A stretch of DNA of 64,000 nucleotides from Paracoccus thiocyanatus (GTDB lineage Bacteria > Pseudomonadota > Alphaproteobacteria > Rhodobacterales > Rhodobacteraceae): assembly GCF_900156255.1 (NCBI RefSeq), contig NZ_FTMK01000006.1, positions 1-64,000 of the forward strand. The letters are read 5' to 3'. The notes beneath the pieces were generated by a model, which had not been told where the DNA came from, ran no database searches, and saw nothing but the letters and a program-made list of their open reading frames with translations. Below, piece by piece: positions 35,063-44,311 of this stretch (position 1 is its first letter; each line of letters opens with the position of its first letter). Both the position numbers and the translations under genes were made by a program.

Positions 35063-36040
35063 CTAGCGCCATTCGCGCCCGATATAGATGGCCAAGAGGA
35101 TGATCGCGCCCTTGATGACGTCCTGAAGATAGGGGTTGATGCCCATCAGGTTCAGGCCGTTGTTCAGGATGCCCAGCAGCACCGCGCCGATCAGCGTGCC
35201 CAGGATCAGGCCCCGGCCGCCGGAAATCGCGGTGCCGCCCAGCACCACCGCGGCGATGGCGTCCAGTTCGAACCCCACGCCGGCATTGGGCTGGCCGCTC
35301 ATCAGCCGGCCGGTCAGGATCACCGCGGCGAATGCCGAGGTCAGGCCCGAGATGCCATAGACCGCCAGCTTGACCCGCTGGGTCTTGACCCCCGACAGCC
35401 GCGCCGCGGTCTCGTTGCCGCCAAGCGCATAGACATGGCGGCCAAAGGCGGTGCGCTGCAACAGCACCCAGGCCAGCGCATAGATCACCACCATGACGAT
35501 GACCGGCACCGGCACCACGCCGACGCGGCCCACCCCGAACCAGGAAATCCAGCTGGGGATGCCGCTGATCGGATAGCCGCCGGAATAGATCAGGCCCAGC
35601 CCGCGGGCCATGCCCATGGTGGCCAGCGTGACGATGATCGCCGGCATCCGGCCCCAGGCGACCAGCACGCCATTGGCCAGCCCGATGCCCAGCCCGATGC
35701 CCAGCCCGGCCAGCAGCGCCACCGGCGCGGGCAGTCCGGTATTGACCATCAGCCCGGCGCTGAGCGTGCCGACCAGCGCCATGACCGCGCCGACCGACAG
35801 GTCGATGCCGCCGGTCAGGATCACGAAGCTCATGCCCACGGCCAGGATGCCGACGACCGACACCTGGCGCAGCACGTTCATGATGTTGCTGAGGCTGAAG
35901 AAACTGTCGCTTGCCAGCCCCATCAGCACCGAAACGACGATCAGCCCGATCAGCGGCAGCGCCAGCGGCGAATGCAGCAGGCGGCCGAACGAGAAGCCGC
36001 CGGTTTTCCCGGCCGCGCCGGTGTTTGCGTCATGCGACAT
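35063..36040 (-). CDS. Sugar ABC transporter permease, RbsC type
   Basis: A 325-residue permease of the ribose/xylose/galactose class with about eight to ten hydrophobic segments, the [24 protein letters not shown] signature near the N-terminus and [22 protein letters not shown] in the second half. ATG at 36038-36040 has GGGAGAG upstream and overlaps the ATPase gene by 11 bp. With the neighbouring ATPase and binding protein it forms a complete importer, probably for pentitols given the adjacent dehydrogenases. Confidence 0.92.
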   Translation of the reverse strand: MSHDANTGAAGKTGGFSFGRLLHSPLALPLIGLIVVSVLMGLASDSFFSLSNIMNVLRQVSVVGILAVGMSFVILTGGIDLSVGAVMALVGTLSAGLMVNTGLPAPVALLAGLGIGLGIGLANGVLVAWGRMPAIIVTLATMGMARGLGLIYSGGYPISGIPSWISWFGVGRVGVVPVPVIVMVVIYALAWVLLQRTAFGRHVYALGGNETAARLSGVKTQRVKLAVYGISGLTSAFAAVILTGRLMSGQPNAGVGFELDAIAAVVLGGTAISGGRGLILGTLIGAVLLGILNNGLNLMGINPYLQDVIKGAIILLAIYIGREWR

Positions 36041-37529
36041 GGTCAACTCTCCCGGTCGTGGCATGGGTCATGATGGTTTCGGATTCGATCTCGTCGCCCT
36101 CGACCGTGGCCACGATCCCGCCGGAACGGAACACGCAGACCCGGTCGGACATGCCGATCACCTCGGGCAGTTCGGACGAGATCATGATGATGGCGCCGCC
36201 CCTGGCGGTGAATTCGCGCATCAAGGCATAGATTTCCGCCTTGGCGCCGACGTCGATGCCGCGCGTCGGCTCGTCGAAGATCAGCACCTGCATGTCGTGG
36301 TTCAGCCAGCGGGCGATGACCACCTTTTGCTGGTTGCCGCCCGACAGCGTGTCGACGCGGGCATGCGGTCCCTGCGCCTTGACGCGGACCTGCGCCATCG
36401 CCGCCGTGGTCGCGGCCAGTTCCTTTTTCAGGTCGATGAACCAGTGGTTCTTGCGATACTTGCCGTAATTGTTCAGCGAAACGTTTTGCAGGATGGAAAA
36501 GCTGGTGATCAGCCCCTGTTCCTTGCGGCTTTCGGGCAGCAGGCCGATGCCATGCGCCAGCCCCTCGTCGGGGCCGCGAAAGCGTTTCTCGGCCCCGTCC
36601 ACCTTGACCTTGCAGCGTTGCGCGGGGCCGGCGCCCAGCATCGCCAGCACGGTTTCCGTGCGGCCCGAGCCGACCAGGCCGGCAAAGCCCAGGATCTCGC
36701 CCCGGCGCAGGGCAAAGCGCGACACCGGGCCGCCCTTTTTCAACTGCACCTCCTCGACCTCGACCACCACGGGGGCGGCCGAAGGGGCGGGCTTGGGCGG
36801 GAAGTTGTTCTCGATCCGCCGGCCGACCATCATTTCGACCAGCCGGTCGTTGTCCACCTCGGATACCGCGCAAGAGGCGACGAATTCGCCGTCGCGCAGC
36901 ACGGTGATACGGTCGCAGATCTCGAAAATTTCCTCAAGGTGATGCGAGATGAAGATGATCGCCACGCCCTGACGGCGCAATTCGCGCATGACCTTGAACA
37001 GGTGCTCGACCTCGGAGGGGGTCAGGGTCGCGGTGGGTTCGTCCAGGACCAGGATGCGGGCATCAAGCGATAGCGCCTTGGCGATCTCGACGAATTGCTG
37101 CTCGGCCACGGACAGGCGATGGACCGGCACGTCCAGCGGCACGTCCACCGCCAGTTGGCGCATGATCTGGGCGGCGCGGGCGCGCATCGCCTTGCGGTCC
37201 AGCGTGCCGAAGCGTCCGCGCATCTCGCGCGCCAGGAACATGTTTTCCACCGCGTCCAGATAAGGGATCAGGCTGAATTCCTGGAACACGATGCCGATGC
37301 CCGCGGCGATGGCCTGGTCGTAATCGGCGAACTGGCGCTCGGTCCCTTCGATGCGGATCGTGCCCTCGCTGGGCTGGAGGATGCCGCACAGGATCTTCAT
37401 CAGCGTGGACTTGCCGGCGCCGTTCTCGCCCAGAAGGGCATGGACCTCGCCCGCGCGGACCTCCAGATCGACGCCGTGCAGGACCTCGATCTTGCCGAAG
37501 CTTTTTCGGATACCGTTCAGTTCCAGCAT
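36030..37529 (-). CDS. Sugar ABC transporter ATP-binding protein, RbsA type (double ATPase)
   Basis: A 499-residue protein with two nucleotide-binding domains. Domain 1: Walker [12 protein letters not shown], signature [15 protein letters not shown], Walker [13 protein letters not shown]. Domain 2 (from about 250): degenerate Walker [11 protein letters not shown], signature [15 protein letters not shown], Walker [13 protein letters not shown]. This is the RbsA/XylG/AraG arrangement. The start at 37527-37529 is chosen over 37541 because GAGGGG precedes it. A perfect 11-bp hairpin separates it from the binding-protein gene. Confidence 0.93.
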   Translation of the reverse strand: MLELNGIRKSFGKIEVLHGVDLEVRAGEVHALLGENGAGKSTLMKILCGILQPSEGTIRIEGTERQFADYDQAIAAGIGIVFQEFSLIPYLDAVENMFLAREMRGRFGTLDRKAMRARAAQIMRQLAVDVPLDVPVHRLSVAEQQFVEIAKALSLDARILVLDEPTATLTPSEVEHLFKVMRELRRQGVAIIFISHHLEEIFEICDRITVLRDGEFVASCAVSEVDNDRLVEMMVGRRIENNFPPKPAPSAAPVVVEVEEVQLKKGGPVSRFALRRGEILGFAGLVGSGRTETVLAMLGAGPAQRCKVKVDGAEKRFRGPDEGLAHGIGLLPESRKEQGLITSFSILQNVSLNNYGKYRKNHWFIDLKKELAATTAAMAQVRVKAQGPHARVDTLSGGNQQKVVIARWLNHDMQVLIFDEPTRGIDVGAKAEIYALMREFTARGGAIIMISSELPEVIGMSDRVCVFRSGGIVATVEGDEIESETIMTHATTGRVDHVA

Positions 37530-37557
37530 GATGCCCCTCATGGATCGCCGGGAAAGC

Positions 37558-37584
37558 CCCGTCCCCGCAGCAAGCGGGGACGGG
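37558..37584 (-). other. Perfect 11-bp hairpin between binding-protein and ATPase genes
   Basis: CCCGTCCCCGC / GCGGGGACGGG with loop AGCAA, starting 15 bp after the binding-protein stop (37600) and ending 28 bp before the ATPase ATG. On the transcribed strand no T-run follows, so readthrough is expected; it should stabilise the 3' end of the binding-protein message. It parallels the hairpin at 28745-28769. Confidence 0.65.
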
Positions 37585-37599
37585 AATGGGGATGAACCC

Positions 37600-38505
37600 T
37601 TACCAGCTAAAATCGGCTGCGTTTTCCTTGTCCACGACCATCACGTCGATCGGCACTTCCTTCGGCACCACGCGCGCGCCCCATTTCTGCGCCAGCGCCA
37701 TGGCCAGGCCGACACGGACCTGGTCGCGCGGGAATTGCGCGGTGGTCTCGATGAAGGGGCCGCCTTCGGTGATCGCCTTGACCGCTTCCGGCGCGCCATC
37801 GACCGAGGTCAGCTTGATATCCTTGCCCGAGCCTTGGATCGCTGCCAGCGCGCCCATGGCGCCGCCGTCGTTGACCGAGAACAGGCCGGCCAGGTTCGGA
37901 TGCGACTGGATCATGTTCTCGACCACGCCAAGCGCGACCGAGCGGTCCTGGCGGCCGTTCTGGGTATCGACCAATTGGATATCCGGGAACTCTTCCAGCG
38001 CGGCTTTGCAGCCTTCGACGCGTTGCAGGATCGGAACCACCGGGATGCCGTCCAGGATCGCGACCTCGCCCTTGCCGCCCAGGGCATCGCCCAGGTATTT
38101 GCACGACATATAGCCCGCATCGCGGTTCTTGGAGCCGACGAAGGTATCGACCGGGCCGTTCGCGTTCGCATCGACTGCGACCACGGTCACGCCGGCGGCC
38201 TTGGCGGCGTGCACGGCGGCCTCGATCCCGGCGCTGTCGGTCGGGTTCAGCAGCAGGATGTCGATATCCTGTTGCAGCATGTCCTCGACATCGGAAAGCT
38301 GCTTGGCGACGTCATGGCCGGCATCGGTCACGACCACCTCGGCGCCCAAGGATGCGGCGGCTTCGTTCAGCGCCTCTTGCATGGACACGAAATAGGGGTT
38401 GTTCAGCTCCTGGAAGGTCATGCCGATCTTGAGCTTGTCCTGAGCCAGCGCCGGGGCCGCAACCAGCGCAAGCGCGGCCGAGGCGGTCAGAAGTTTCGAT
38501 TTCAT
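37600..38505 (-). CDS. Sugar ABC transporter substrate-binding protein, RbsB type
   Basis: A 301-residue periplasmic binding protein: signal peptide [22 protein letters not shown] (cleavage after ALA), then [25 protein letters not shown], the hallmark of ribose-type proteins, [27 protein letters not shown] and a C-terminal [12 protein letters not shown]. The start at 38505 has GGGAGGG upstream; the longer frame is discarded because it lacks the signal start. The ligand is probably ribitol or xylitol from gene context only. Confidence 0.92.
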   Translation of the reverse strand: MKSKLLTASAALALVAAPALAQDKLKIGMTFQELNNPYFVSMQEALNEAAASLGAEVVVTDAGHDVAKQLSDVEDMLQQDIDILLLNPTDSAGIEAAVHAAKAAGVTVVAVDANANGPVDTFVGSKNRDAGYMSCKYLGDALGGKGEVAILDGIPVVPILQRVEGCKAALEEFPDIQLVDTQNGRQDRSVALGVVENMIQSHPNLAGLFSVNDGGAMGALAAIQGSGKDIKLTSVDGAPEAVKAITEGGPFIETTAQFPRDQVRVGLAMALAQKWGARVVPKEVPIDVMVVDKENAADFSW

Positions 38506-38527
38506 CAGGGTTCCCTCCCATCTGAGT

Positions 38528-38545
38528 AAAGCAGGCAAGGCCTGC
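38528..38545 (-). terminator. Hairpin with short T-run between araC and the binding-protein gene
   Basis: Reading the minus strand: GCAGGC-CTT-GCCTGC followed by TTTACTC. Six-bp stem, 3-nt loop, three Ts. It lies between the araC stop (38605) and the binding-protein ATG (38505), directly before its ribosome binding site. It could terminate araC transcription or act as a leader hairpin for the importer. A second GC stem (GGCGGC-GT-GCCGCC) precedes it near 38570. Confidence 0.4.
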
Positions 38546-38604
38546 GCGTCTCCGGGTGGCGGCACGCCGCCCGAATTGGTGAAAGTCGCGATATTGCGTC
38601 CCTG

Positions 38605-39489
38605 TCAGTCCGCCATGACCAGCGCCTTTTGCGCCGCGAACGTCGCGCGGAACTGCGAGGGCGACATTCCCTTGAGCTTCAGGAAATGCCGGTTGAAGTT
38701 CGACAGGTTCGAAAACCCGACGTCGTAGCAGATCTCGGCCACCTTGATGTCGGGATCGGTCAGCAGCATCTGACAGGCCAGGTCGATGCGTAGCTGGTTG
38801 CGATAGCGCACCAGCGTCGTGCCGGTATGGCGCTTGAAAGCACGGGAAAAGGCGCTTTGGCTTTGCCCGACCAGGCCGGCCAGTTCGCTTTCCTCGACCT
38901 GTTCGGTCAGATGCTCGCGCAGATAGCTGAGCGCGCGATTGATGCCGCCGTCGTGGATGCGCGTCAGGTCCAGCTCAAAGCTGAGACTGGCCAGCACCTC
39001 GTATTCCGGCGCATGGGCCAGCAGGTCCAGAATCTCCCAGAACAGCGCCAGGCGGCGCAGCCCCTCGGCTTCGATCAGCCGTTCCATCAGCGGGCGGACG
39101 CGGGCGCTGGTCTCGTCGTCGAACAGCAAGCCGCGGCGCGAGCGTTCCAGAAGCGGCCGCAGGGCCTGCATCTCGGACATGGCCGCGCTGGCTTCGTCGA
39201 TGAACGCCTCGGGGAACTGGATCACCAGCGAGCGCAGGGGCACCGCCTCGCCCGGCGCGATGTCGCTGATCCAGTTCTGCGGCAGGTTCGGGCCGGTCAT
39301 GATCAACTGGCCGGGCTGGAAGCTGCCGACATGGTCGCCGATGTAAAACGTGCCCGAGGTGGCGACGACCAGGTGGATTTCGTATTCGGGATGGTAATGC
39401 CAGCGCACGGTGCGGAACGGATAGCCATGCATCCACGCGGCGAAGGATTCGCCCTTGCGGATGTGGACCAGTTCCAGATCGGGTTGCAT
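38605..39489 (-). CDS. AraC family transcriptional regulator
   Basis: A 294-residue protein with an N-terminal cupin ligand-binding domain (HYHPEYEIHLVVATSGTFYIGDH..., YHPEYE is the usual start) and a C-terminal double-HTH AraC domain (from about 190): LSYLREHLTEQVEESELAGLVGQSQSAFSRAFKRHTG and ICYDVGFSNLSNFNRHFLKLKGMSPSQFR. It lies between xylB and the importer, all on one strand, so it probably activates the pentitol genes in response to a polyol; that is inference from position. Confidence 0.9.
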   Translation of the reverse strand: MQPDLELVHIRKGESFAAWMHGYPFRTVRWHYHPEYEIHLVVATSGTFYIGDHVGSFQPGQLIMTGPNLPQNWISDIAPGEAVPLRSLVIQFPEAFIDEASAAMSEMQALRPLLERSRRGLLFDDETSARVRPLMERLIEAEGLRRLALFWEILDLLAHAPEYEVLASLSFELDLTRIHDGGINRALSYLREHLTEQVEESELAGLVGQSQSAFSRAFKRHTGTTLVRYRNQLRIDLACQMLLTDPDIKVAEICYDVGFSNLSNFNRHFLKLKGMSPSQFRATFAAQKALVMAD

Positions 39490-39536
39490 CGCCTTCCTCC
39501 TGCACGCCGCGCGGACCCGCCGCGGGACGTCCGGGA

Positions 39537-39570
39537 ATCATAGGCCCGATGTGCGCCCGCGCTCCACATC
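39537..39570 (-). promoter_or_regulatory. Candidate promoter and inverted-repeat operator of the araC gene
   Basis: On the minus strand TATGAT (39542-39537) is a near-consensus -10. Instead of a consensus -35 there is an inverted repeat GATGTG-N11-CACATC (39548-39570), extended to 8 of 9 positions. An A-tract/T-tract element (39577-39598, AAAAAA...TTTTTT) lies just upstream. This suits an activator-dependent or autoregulated promoter. The rest of 39571-39727 is unusually AT-rich and codes for nothing I can support. Confidence 0.4.
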
Positions 39571-39727
39571 AGGGCCAAAAAAATACCGATACTTTTTTGC
39601 ACTGGTCGGTTCAGGAAATGAAGAGCCGACCGCAAAGCGCCGCCGCCCAAACATGCTGCGCAGCAGAAAATCCATGCTGCGGCGCGGCGAAACAGGCTTG
39701 GTTTTCCGCAAAAACCTGGCGCCGGCG

Positions 39728-41191
39728 CTATTTTGCGCGCGCCGAGGCCAGGTCGCGCAGATGCGGATAAGCAGCATGATAGATTTCATACTTTTCCGCA
39801 TAGGCTGCCGCCAGTTCAGGATTTGGCACAACTTCAGAGCGAACGGCCGGCTGGGCAAAGATGCGGGCCGAGATGTCGCCCGTCGCGCAGGCCGCCGCCA
39901 GCTTCGCCGCCCCGAAGGCCGCGCCGAAATCGCCGTCCTCGGGCTCCAGCAGCGTCAGCCCGGTGGCCGAGGCCATGATGCGCAGCCAGGCCCGCGACCG
40001 CGCACCGCCGCCCACCGCATAGGCGGCCTCGATGGGGGTGCCGGCCTTGCGCAGGGCATGGACGCAGTCGGTAAACGCCATGGCCACGCCTTCCATCGCC
40101 GCCTGCGCCAGATCGGCCAGCCCGGTGGCGCGGCGCAGGCCCAGGAAAGCCCCGGTCGCGTCGGGGTCGTTCAGCGGCGTGCGCTCGCCCGACAGATAGG
40201 GCAGGAACGTGACCGGCGCGGGCGCCGTCACATCATCGCCCACCATCGCCGCAAGCTCGGGCACAGTTTTCCCGGTGATCTCGGCCAGCCAGGTCAGGCT
40301 GTCGGTCGCCGACAGGATCACCCCCATCTGGTGCCAGGTATCCGGCACCGCATGGCAAAAGGTATGCACCGCATCGCCGGTATTCGGCGCGTAAGATGCG
40401 GTCGCGGCGAACAGCACGCCCGAGGTGCCCAGCGATAAGAAGCCGGTGCCGGGGGTCATCACCCCCATGCCGCAGGCCGTGGCGGCATTGTCGCCGCCGC
40501 CGCCTGCCACCGGCACGCGCGGGATGCCCCAGCGTTCCGCCAGATCGGCGCGCAGGTGGCCGGAAACCTCGCTGCCCTCGACCAGCCGCGGCATCTGGGC
40601 GCGGGTCAGCCCGGTCGCGGCCAGCAGCGCATCCGACCAGTCGCGCCGGCCCACGTCCAGCCACAGCGTGCCCGCGGCGTCCGACATTTCCGCGACATGC
40701 TCGCCCGTCAGCCACAGCCGCAGGTAATCCTTGGGCAGCAGCACCTTGGCGACACGCGCAAAGATCGCGGGTTCGTTCTGCGCCACCCACAGCAGCTTGG
40801 GCGCGGTAAAACCCGCCATGACCAGGTTGCCGGCGATGCCGTGGAAATCGGCGCGCACGGTCAGTTCGGCGCATTGCGGACCAGAGCGGCCGTCGTTCCA
40901 CAGGATGCAGGGCCGCAGCACCTGGTCCGATGCGTCCAGCAGCGTGGCCCCGTGCATGTGCCCGGACAGGCCGATGGCCTGAAGCCGCGCCATGTCCTGC
41001 GGATAATCGCGCCGCAGCGCCCCGATCGCCGCCTCGGCCCCGGCGATCCAGTCGGCGGGCGCCTGTTCGGACCAGCCGGGATGCGGGCGGCTGACGGTCA
41101 GCGCCGCATGGGCCACGCCCACGGTCGCAAAGGTCTCGTCCACCAGCATCGCCTTGATGCCCGAGGTGCCCAGGTCGATCCCCAGATACAT
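39728..41191 (-). CDS. xylB: Xylulokinase
   Basis: Phosphorylates D-xylulose to xylulose-5-phosphate. The 487-residue FGGY kinase begins MYLGIDLGTSGIKAMLVD, has the xylulokinase-specific GLSGHMHGATLLD and CILWNDGRSGPQ (catalytic Asp), PKLLWVAQNEP, AGGGGDNAATACGMG, and the C-terminal VGGGARSRAWLRIMAS adenosine motif. It begins 4 bp after the end of the xylitol dehydrogenase gene, so dehydrogenase product would be phosphorylated directly. Confidence 0.95.
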   Translation of the reverse strand: MYLGIDLGTSGIKAMLVDETFATVGVAHAALTVSRPHPGWSEQAPADWIAGAEAAIGALRRDYPQDMARLQAIGLSGHMHGATLLDASDQVLRPCILWNDGRSGPQCAELTVRADFHGIAGNLVMAGFTAPKLLWVAQNEPAIFARVAKVLLPKDYLRLWLTGEHVAEMSDAAGTLWLDVGRRDWSDALLAATGLTRAQMPRLVEGSEVSGHLRADLAERWGIPRVPVAGGGGDNAATACGMGVMTPGTGFLSLGTSGVLFAATASYAPNTGDAVHTFCHAVPDTWHQMGVILSATDSLTWLAEITGKTVPELAAMVGDDVTAPAPVTFLPYLSGERTPLNDPDATGAFLGLRRATGLADLAQAAMEGVAMAFTDCVHALRKAGTPIEAAYAVGGGARSRAWLRIMASATGLTLLEPEDGDFGAAFGAAKLAAACATGDISARIFAQPAVRSEVVPNPELAAAYAEKYEIYHAAYPHLRDLASARAK

Positions 41192-41195
41192 GGCC

Positions 41196-42233
41196 TTACT
41201 CCGGCATGACGATTTGCAGCTTCACGTCGGTGTCGCGCGCCTGGGCGGCGCGGTCGAAACCGGCGATGCTGTCCTGAAACGGGATCGAGGCCGAGATCAG
41301 CGGCTTGAGATCCACCTTGCCCGAGGCGATCAGCGCAATCGCCCGGTCATAGACATTGGCATAGCGGAACACCGTTTCCACCCGCAGCTCCTTGGCTTGC
41401 AGGCCCACGATGTCCACCGGCACCGGATCGACCGGCATCCCGACCAGCACGATGGCGCCGCCCGGACGTGCAAGCTGGTGCATAGACAGCACCGCCGGCG
41501 CCGCGCCCGAACATTCGAAGACGATGTCGGCGCCCCAGCCGTCGGTCGCCTCGGCCACCGCCTCGGCCAGCGGGCGGTTGCGGATGTTCACGGTCTCGAT
41601 CCCGTCATAGGCGCCGATGATGTCCAGCTTGGGCTGGGCAAGATCCGCGACGATCACCCGCGCGCAACCGCCGGCCAGCGCCGCCAGCGCCACCATCATG
41701 CCGATGGGACCGGCACCCGTGACCACCGCCAGGTCGCCCGGCTGGATACGCGCGCGCAAGGCCGCCTGCATGCCGATGGCAAAGGGTTCCACCATCGCGC
41801 CTTCGGCAAAGCTGACATTGTCGGGCAGCTTATAGGTAAAAGCGGCGGGGTGGATGACCTCGGGCGTCAGGCAGCCATGCACCGGCGGCGTGGCCCAGAA
41901 GCTGACGGCCGGATCGACGTTGTAGATCCCCAGCTTGGCCGCGCGCGAGGTTGGATCGGGTATCCCCGGCTCCATGCACACCCGGTCGCCCGGTTTCAGA
42001 TGCGCGACCTCGGCCCCGGCCTCGATCACCGTGCCCGCGGCCTCGTGCCCCAGCACCATCGGCTCGCGCACGACGAAATGCCCGATCTTGCCATGGGTGT
42101 AATAATGCACGTCCGAGCCGCAGATACCGACCGTATGGGTCTTGATCCGCACGTCCCTGGGGCCAAGCCGGCCGGGAATGTCGAAATCCCGCAGCGACAG
42201 CCTGCCCTTTTCTTCCAGCACCAATGCCTTCAT
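41196..42233 (-). CDS. Zinc-dependent polyol dehydrogenase, probable xylitol dehydrogenase (D-xylulose reductase)
   Basis: A 345-residue medium-chain dehydrogenase: catalytic zinc ligands in [12 protein letters not shown] (Cys), LGHEAAG (His-Glu), Rossmann motif [13 protein letters not shown], and [11 protein letters not shown]. The [13 protein letters not shown] and [16 protein letters not shown] segments are typical of sorbitol/xylitol dehydrogenases. The structural-zinc cysteines are absent: the lobe region ([19 protein letters not shown]) has no Cys cluster, as in some xylitol dehydrogenases. Good RBS GGAGGA. It leads the leftward pentitol cluster; pairing with xylB argues for xylitol or D-arabitol as substrate. 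Confidence 0.88.
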   Translation of the reverse strand: MKALVLEEKGRLSLRDFDIPGRLGPRDVRIKTHTVGICGSDVHYYTHGKIGHFVVREPMVLGHEAAGTVIEAGAEVAHLKPGDRVCMEPGIPDPTSRAAKLGIYNVDPAVSFWATPPVHGCLTPEVIHPAAFTYKLPDNVSFAEGAMVEPFAIGMQAALRARIQPGDLAVVTGAGPIGMMVALAALAGGCARVIVADLAQPKLDIIGAYDGIETVNIRNRPLAEAVAEATDGWGADIVFECSGAAPAVLSMHQLARPGGAIVLVGMPVDPVPVDIVGLQAKELRVETVFRYANVYDRAIALIASGKVDLKPLISASIPFQDSIAGFDRAAQARDTDVKLQIVMPE

Positions 42234-42316
42234 CGCCCGTCCTCCTGATGGCCGCGCCGCCCTGGGGCGCCCTTACGGCGTCTTTGGCGGCGAGTCGGGC
42301 CGGTTGTAAACAGAAA

Positions 42317-42333
42317 CCCGCGCCTTGCGCGGG
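42317..42333 (-). terminator. Hairpin terminator downstream of the YqeY-like gene
   Basis: Perfect 7-bp stem CCCGCGC / GCGCGGG with a 3-nt loop. On the minus strand it is followed by TTTCTGTTTAC, a broken T-run, 105 bp after the yqeY stop. It separates that gene from the pentitol cluster. On the plus strand CTTTTG follows, so it may work both ways. Confidence 0.5.
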
Positions 42334-42437
42334 CTTTTGCCCATATCCGGAATAATTGTATCAGGGGCGGATCGGGAAAAGGATGCGGCCTGCGCGCGGA
42401 TGGGCCGGGCAGCCGCTTCGCACACAGAATCAGGCCG

Positions 42438-42908
42438 TCACTTCATCAGCCGGTCCTTGACCATGGGGCCGACGGCGCCGAAATCCATCTGCCCGGCATG
42501 GCGGGCGCGCAACTCGGCCATCACCCGGCCCATGTCGCGGATCGACCCGGCGCCCAGTTCGGCAATGGCCTTGTCGATGGCCGCCCGCGTCTCATCCTCG
42601 TTAAGCTGGCGCGGCAGATAGGGCTGGATCACCTTGATCTCGTCCAGTTCCCGCTCGGCCAGCTCCAGCCGCCCCCCTTCTTCATAGGCTTTCGCCGATT
42701 CCTGACGCTGCTTGACCATCTTGGACAGGATGGCGGTCAGGTCGGCATCGGTCAGCCCGGCCTCGTCGCCGCCTTCGACTTCGCCGCGGGCGGCGATCTC
42801 GCGATCCTTGATCGCGGCCGAGATCAGCCGCAATGTCGAAAGGCGTGCCGTGTCCCTGGCCTTCATCGCCTCTTTCGTGTCGGCCAGAATGCGTTCGCGC
42901 AGTCCCAT
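42438..42908 (-). CDS. GatB/YqeY domain protein
   Basis: A 156-residue helical protein with the YqeY fold: LRERILADTKEAMKARDTARLSTLRLISAAIKDREI at the N-terminus (close to E. coli-type YqeY), MVKQRQESAKAYEEGGR, and IQPYLPRQLNEDETRAAIDKAI plus a C-terminal GRVMAELRAR. YqeY proteins resemble the tRNA-binding tail of GatB; function unproven. ATG at 42906-42908 has GAGGATCAG upstream. Divergent from carA, a common pairing in alphaproteobacteria. Confidence 0.93.
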   Translation of the reverse strand: MGLRERILADTKEAMKARDTARLSTLRLISAAIKDREIAARGEVEGGDEAGLTDADLTAILSKMVKQRQESAKAYEEGGRLELAERELDEIKVIQPYLPRQLNEDETRAAIDKAIAELGAGSIRDMGRVMAELRARHAGQMDFGAVGPMVKDRLMK

Positions 42909-43021
42909 CTGATCCTCGCTTGTCCGTTTGGCCGGGTGGTGCCCGGCTTGGTTCCCGCAGTCAAGCCGTGGCGTCAACCCCGGCCATGCGTCAAAGTTCC
43001 GTGCAGGGTCCCCTTCGCGCC

Positions 43022-43050
43022 TTGACGCCCGCCTGGCCTTTCCCTAGGTT
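43022..43050 (+). promoter_or_regulatory. Promoter of carA
   Basis: TTGACG (43022-43027), 17-bp spacer, TAGGTT (43045-43050). Predicted start near 43057, giving a 20-nt leader with GGAGAG before the ATG at 43077. Good consensus and good position. Confidence 0.6.
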
Positions 43051-43076
43051 CCCGCCGATTTACCCGGAGAGTGACG

Positions 43077-44225
43077 ATGCCCCAGAAACCGACCGCATGT
43101 CTTGCGCTTGCCGACGGCACCGTGTTCCACGGCCATGGCTTCGGCGCGGTCGGGGAAGTGGTGGCCGAACTGGTCTTCAACACCGCGATGACCGGCTATC
43201 AGGAGATCATGACCGATCCCTCTTATGCCAGCCAGATCGTGACCTTTACCTTTCCCCATATCGGCAATACCGGCGTCACCGAACAGGATGACGAATCCGC
43301 CGATCCGGTCGCGGCGGGCATCGTGGTGAAATGGGACCCGACCGAGCCGTCGAACTGGCGCGCCAGCGCCGACCTGGTCGACTGGATGGCGCGGCGCGGC
43401 CGCATCGGCATCGGCGGCATCGACACCCGCCGGCTGACCCGCGCGATCCGCCAGCAGGGCGCGCCGCATGTCGTCCTGGCCCATGATCCGCAGGGCGATT
43501 TCGACATCGCCGCCATGGTCGCCAAGGCGCGCGAGTGGAAGGGCATCGTCGGGCTGGACCTTGCCAAGGAGGTGAGCTGCCGGCAAAGCTATCGCTGGAC
43601 CGAAGGGATGTGGTCCTGGCCGGGCAGCTTCGGCCAGCCGGACGGAAAGGCCCCCCTCCGCGTCGTGGCCGTCGATTACGGCGCAAAGCGCAACATCCTG
43701 CGCTCGCTGGCGCAAAGCGGCGCCGAGGTGACGGTCCTGCCCGCCACCGCCACCGCCGAAGAGGTGCTGGCCCACAACCCCGAGGGCATCTTCCTGTCGA
43801 ACGGTCCAGGCGATCCGGCCGCCACCGGCGAATATGCCGTGCCGATGATCCGGGAACTGCTGGACCGCGACCTGCCGATCTTTGGCATCTGCCTGGGCCA
43901 CCAGATGCTGGCGCTGGCGCTGGGGGCCGATACGGTAAAGATGAACCACGGCCATCACGGCGCCAACCATCCGGTCAAGGACGTTGAAACCGGCAAGGTC
44001 GAGATCACGTCGATGAACCACGGCTTTGCCGTGGATGCCCAAACCCTGCCCGAGGGTGTGATCGAAACCCATGTCAGCCTGTTCGACGGCTCGAACTGCG
44101 GGCTGCGCGTCGCCGGCAAGCCGGTGTTTTCCGTGCAATACCACCCCGAGGCCAGCCCCGGTCCCCAGGACAGCGCTCATCTGTTCGAACGCTTTACCGA
44201 GGCGATGCGCAGCCGCCGCGGATAA
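43077..44225 (+). CDS. carA: Carbamoyl-phosphate synthase small subunit
   Basis: Glutaminase subunit delivering ammonia to CarB for arginine and pyrimidine synthesis. The 382-residue protein has the CarA N-terminal domain (LALADGTVFHGHGFGA, GYQEIMTDPSYASQIVTFT, IGGIDTRRLTRAIR) and a class I amidotransferase domain with ISNGPGDP-like LSNGPGDPAA, nucleophile in GICLGHQMLALALGA, and FSVQYHPEASPGP. ATG 43077 (GGAGAG upstream) is chosen over GTG at 43071. carB is not adjacent. Confidence 0.97.
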   Translation: MPQKPTACLALADGTVFHGHGFGAVGEVVAELVFNTAMTGYQEIMTDPSYASQIVTFTFPHIGNTGVTEQDDESADPVAAGIVVKWDPTEPSNWRASADLVDWMARRGRIGIGGIDTRRLTRAIRQQGAPHVVLAHDPQGDFDIAAMVAKAREWKGIVGLDLAKEVSCRQSYRWTEGMWSWPGSFGQPDGKAPLRVVAVDYGAKRNILRSLAQSGAEVTVLPATATAEEVLAHNPEGIFLSNGPGDPAATGEYAVPMIRELLDRDLPIFGICLGHQMLALALGADTVKMNHGHHGANHPVKDVETGKVEITSMNHGFAVDAQTLPEGVIETHVSLFDGSNCGLRVAGKPVFSVQYHPEASPGPQDSAHLFERFTEAMRSRRG

Positions 44226-44244
44226 TGCCGGGGCCAAGGCGCGA

Positions 44245-44260
44245 TTAACCCGTTCTTAAC
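44245..44260 (+). promoter_or_regulatory. CtrA box upstream of the glycosyltransferase gene
   Basis: TTAA-CCCGTTC-TTAAC is an exact match to the full CtrA consensus TTAA-N7-TTAAC. It lies 52 bp before the glycosyltransferase ATG in the 86-bp carA-glycosyltransferase gap. In Rhodobacterales CtrA controls motility, gene-transfer agents and related envelope functions, so this gene is likely in that regulon. Confidence 0.7.
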
Positions 44261-44311
44261 CCTCGGCATGCCACAGAGGGGGTCGGAAATGACCAGGACC
44301 GGGAATCGCGC

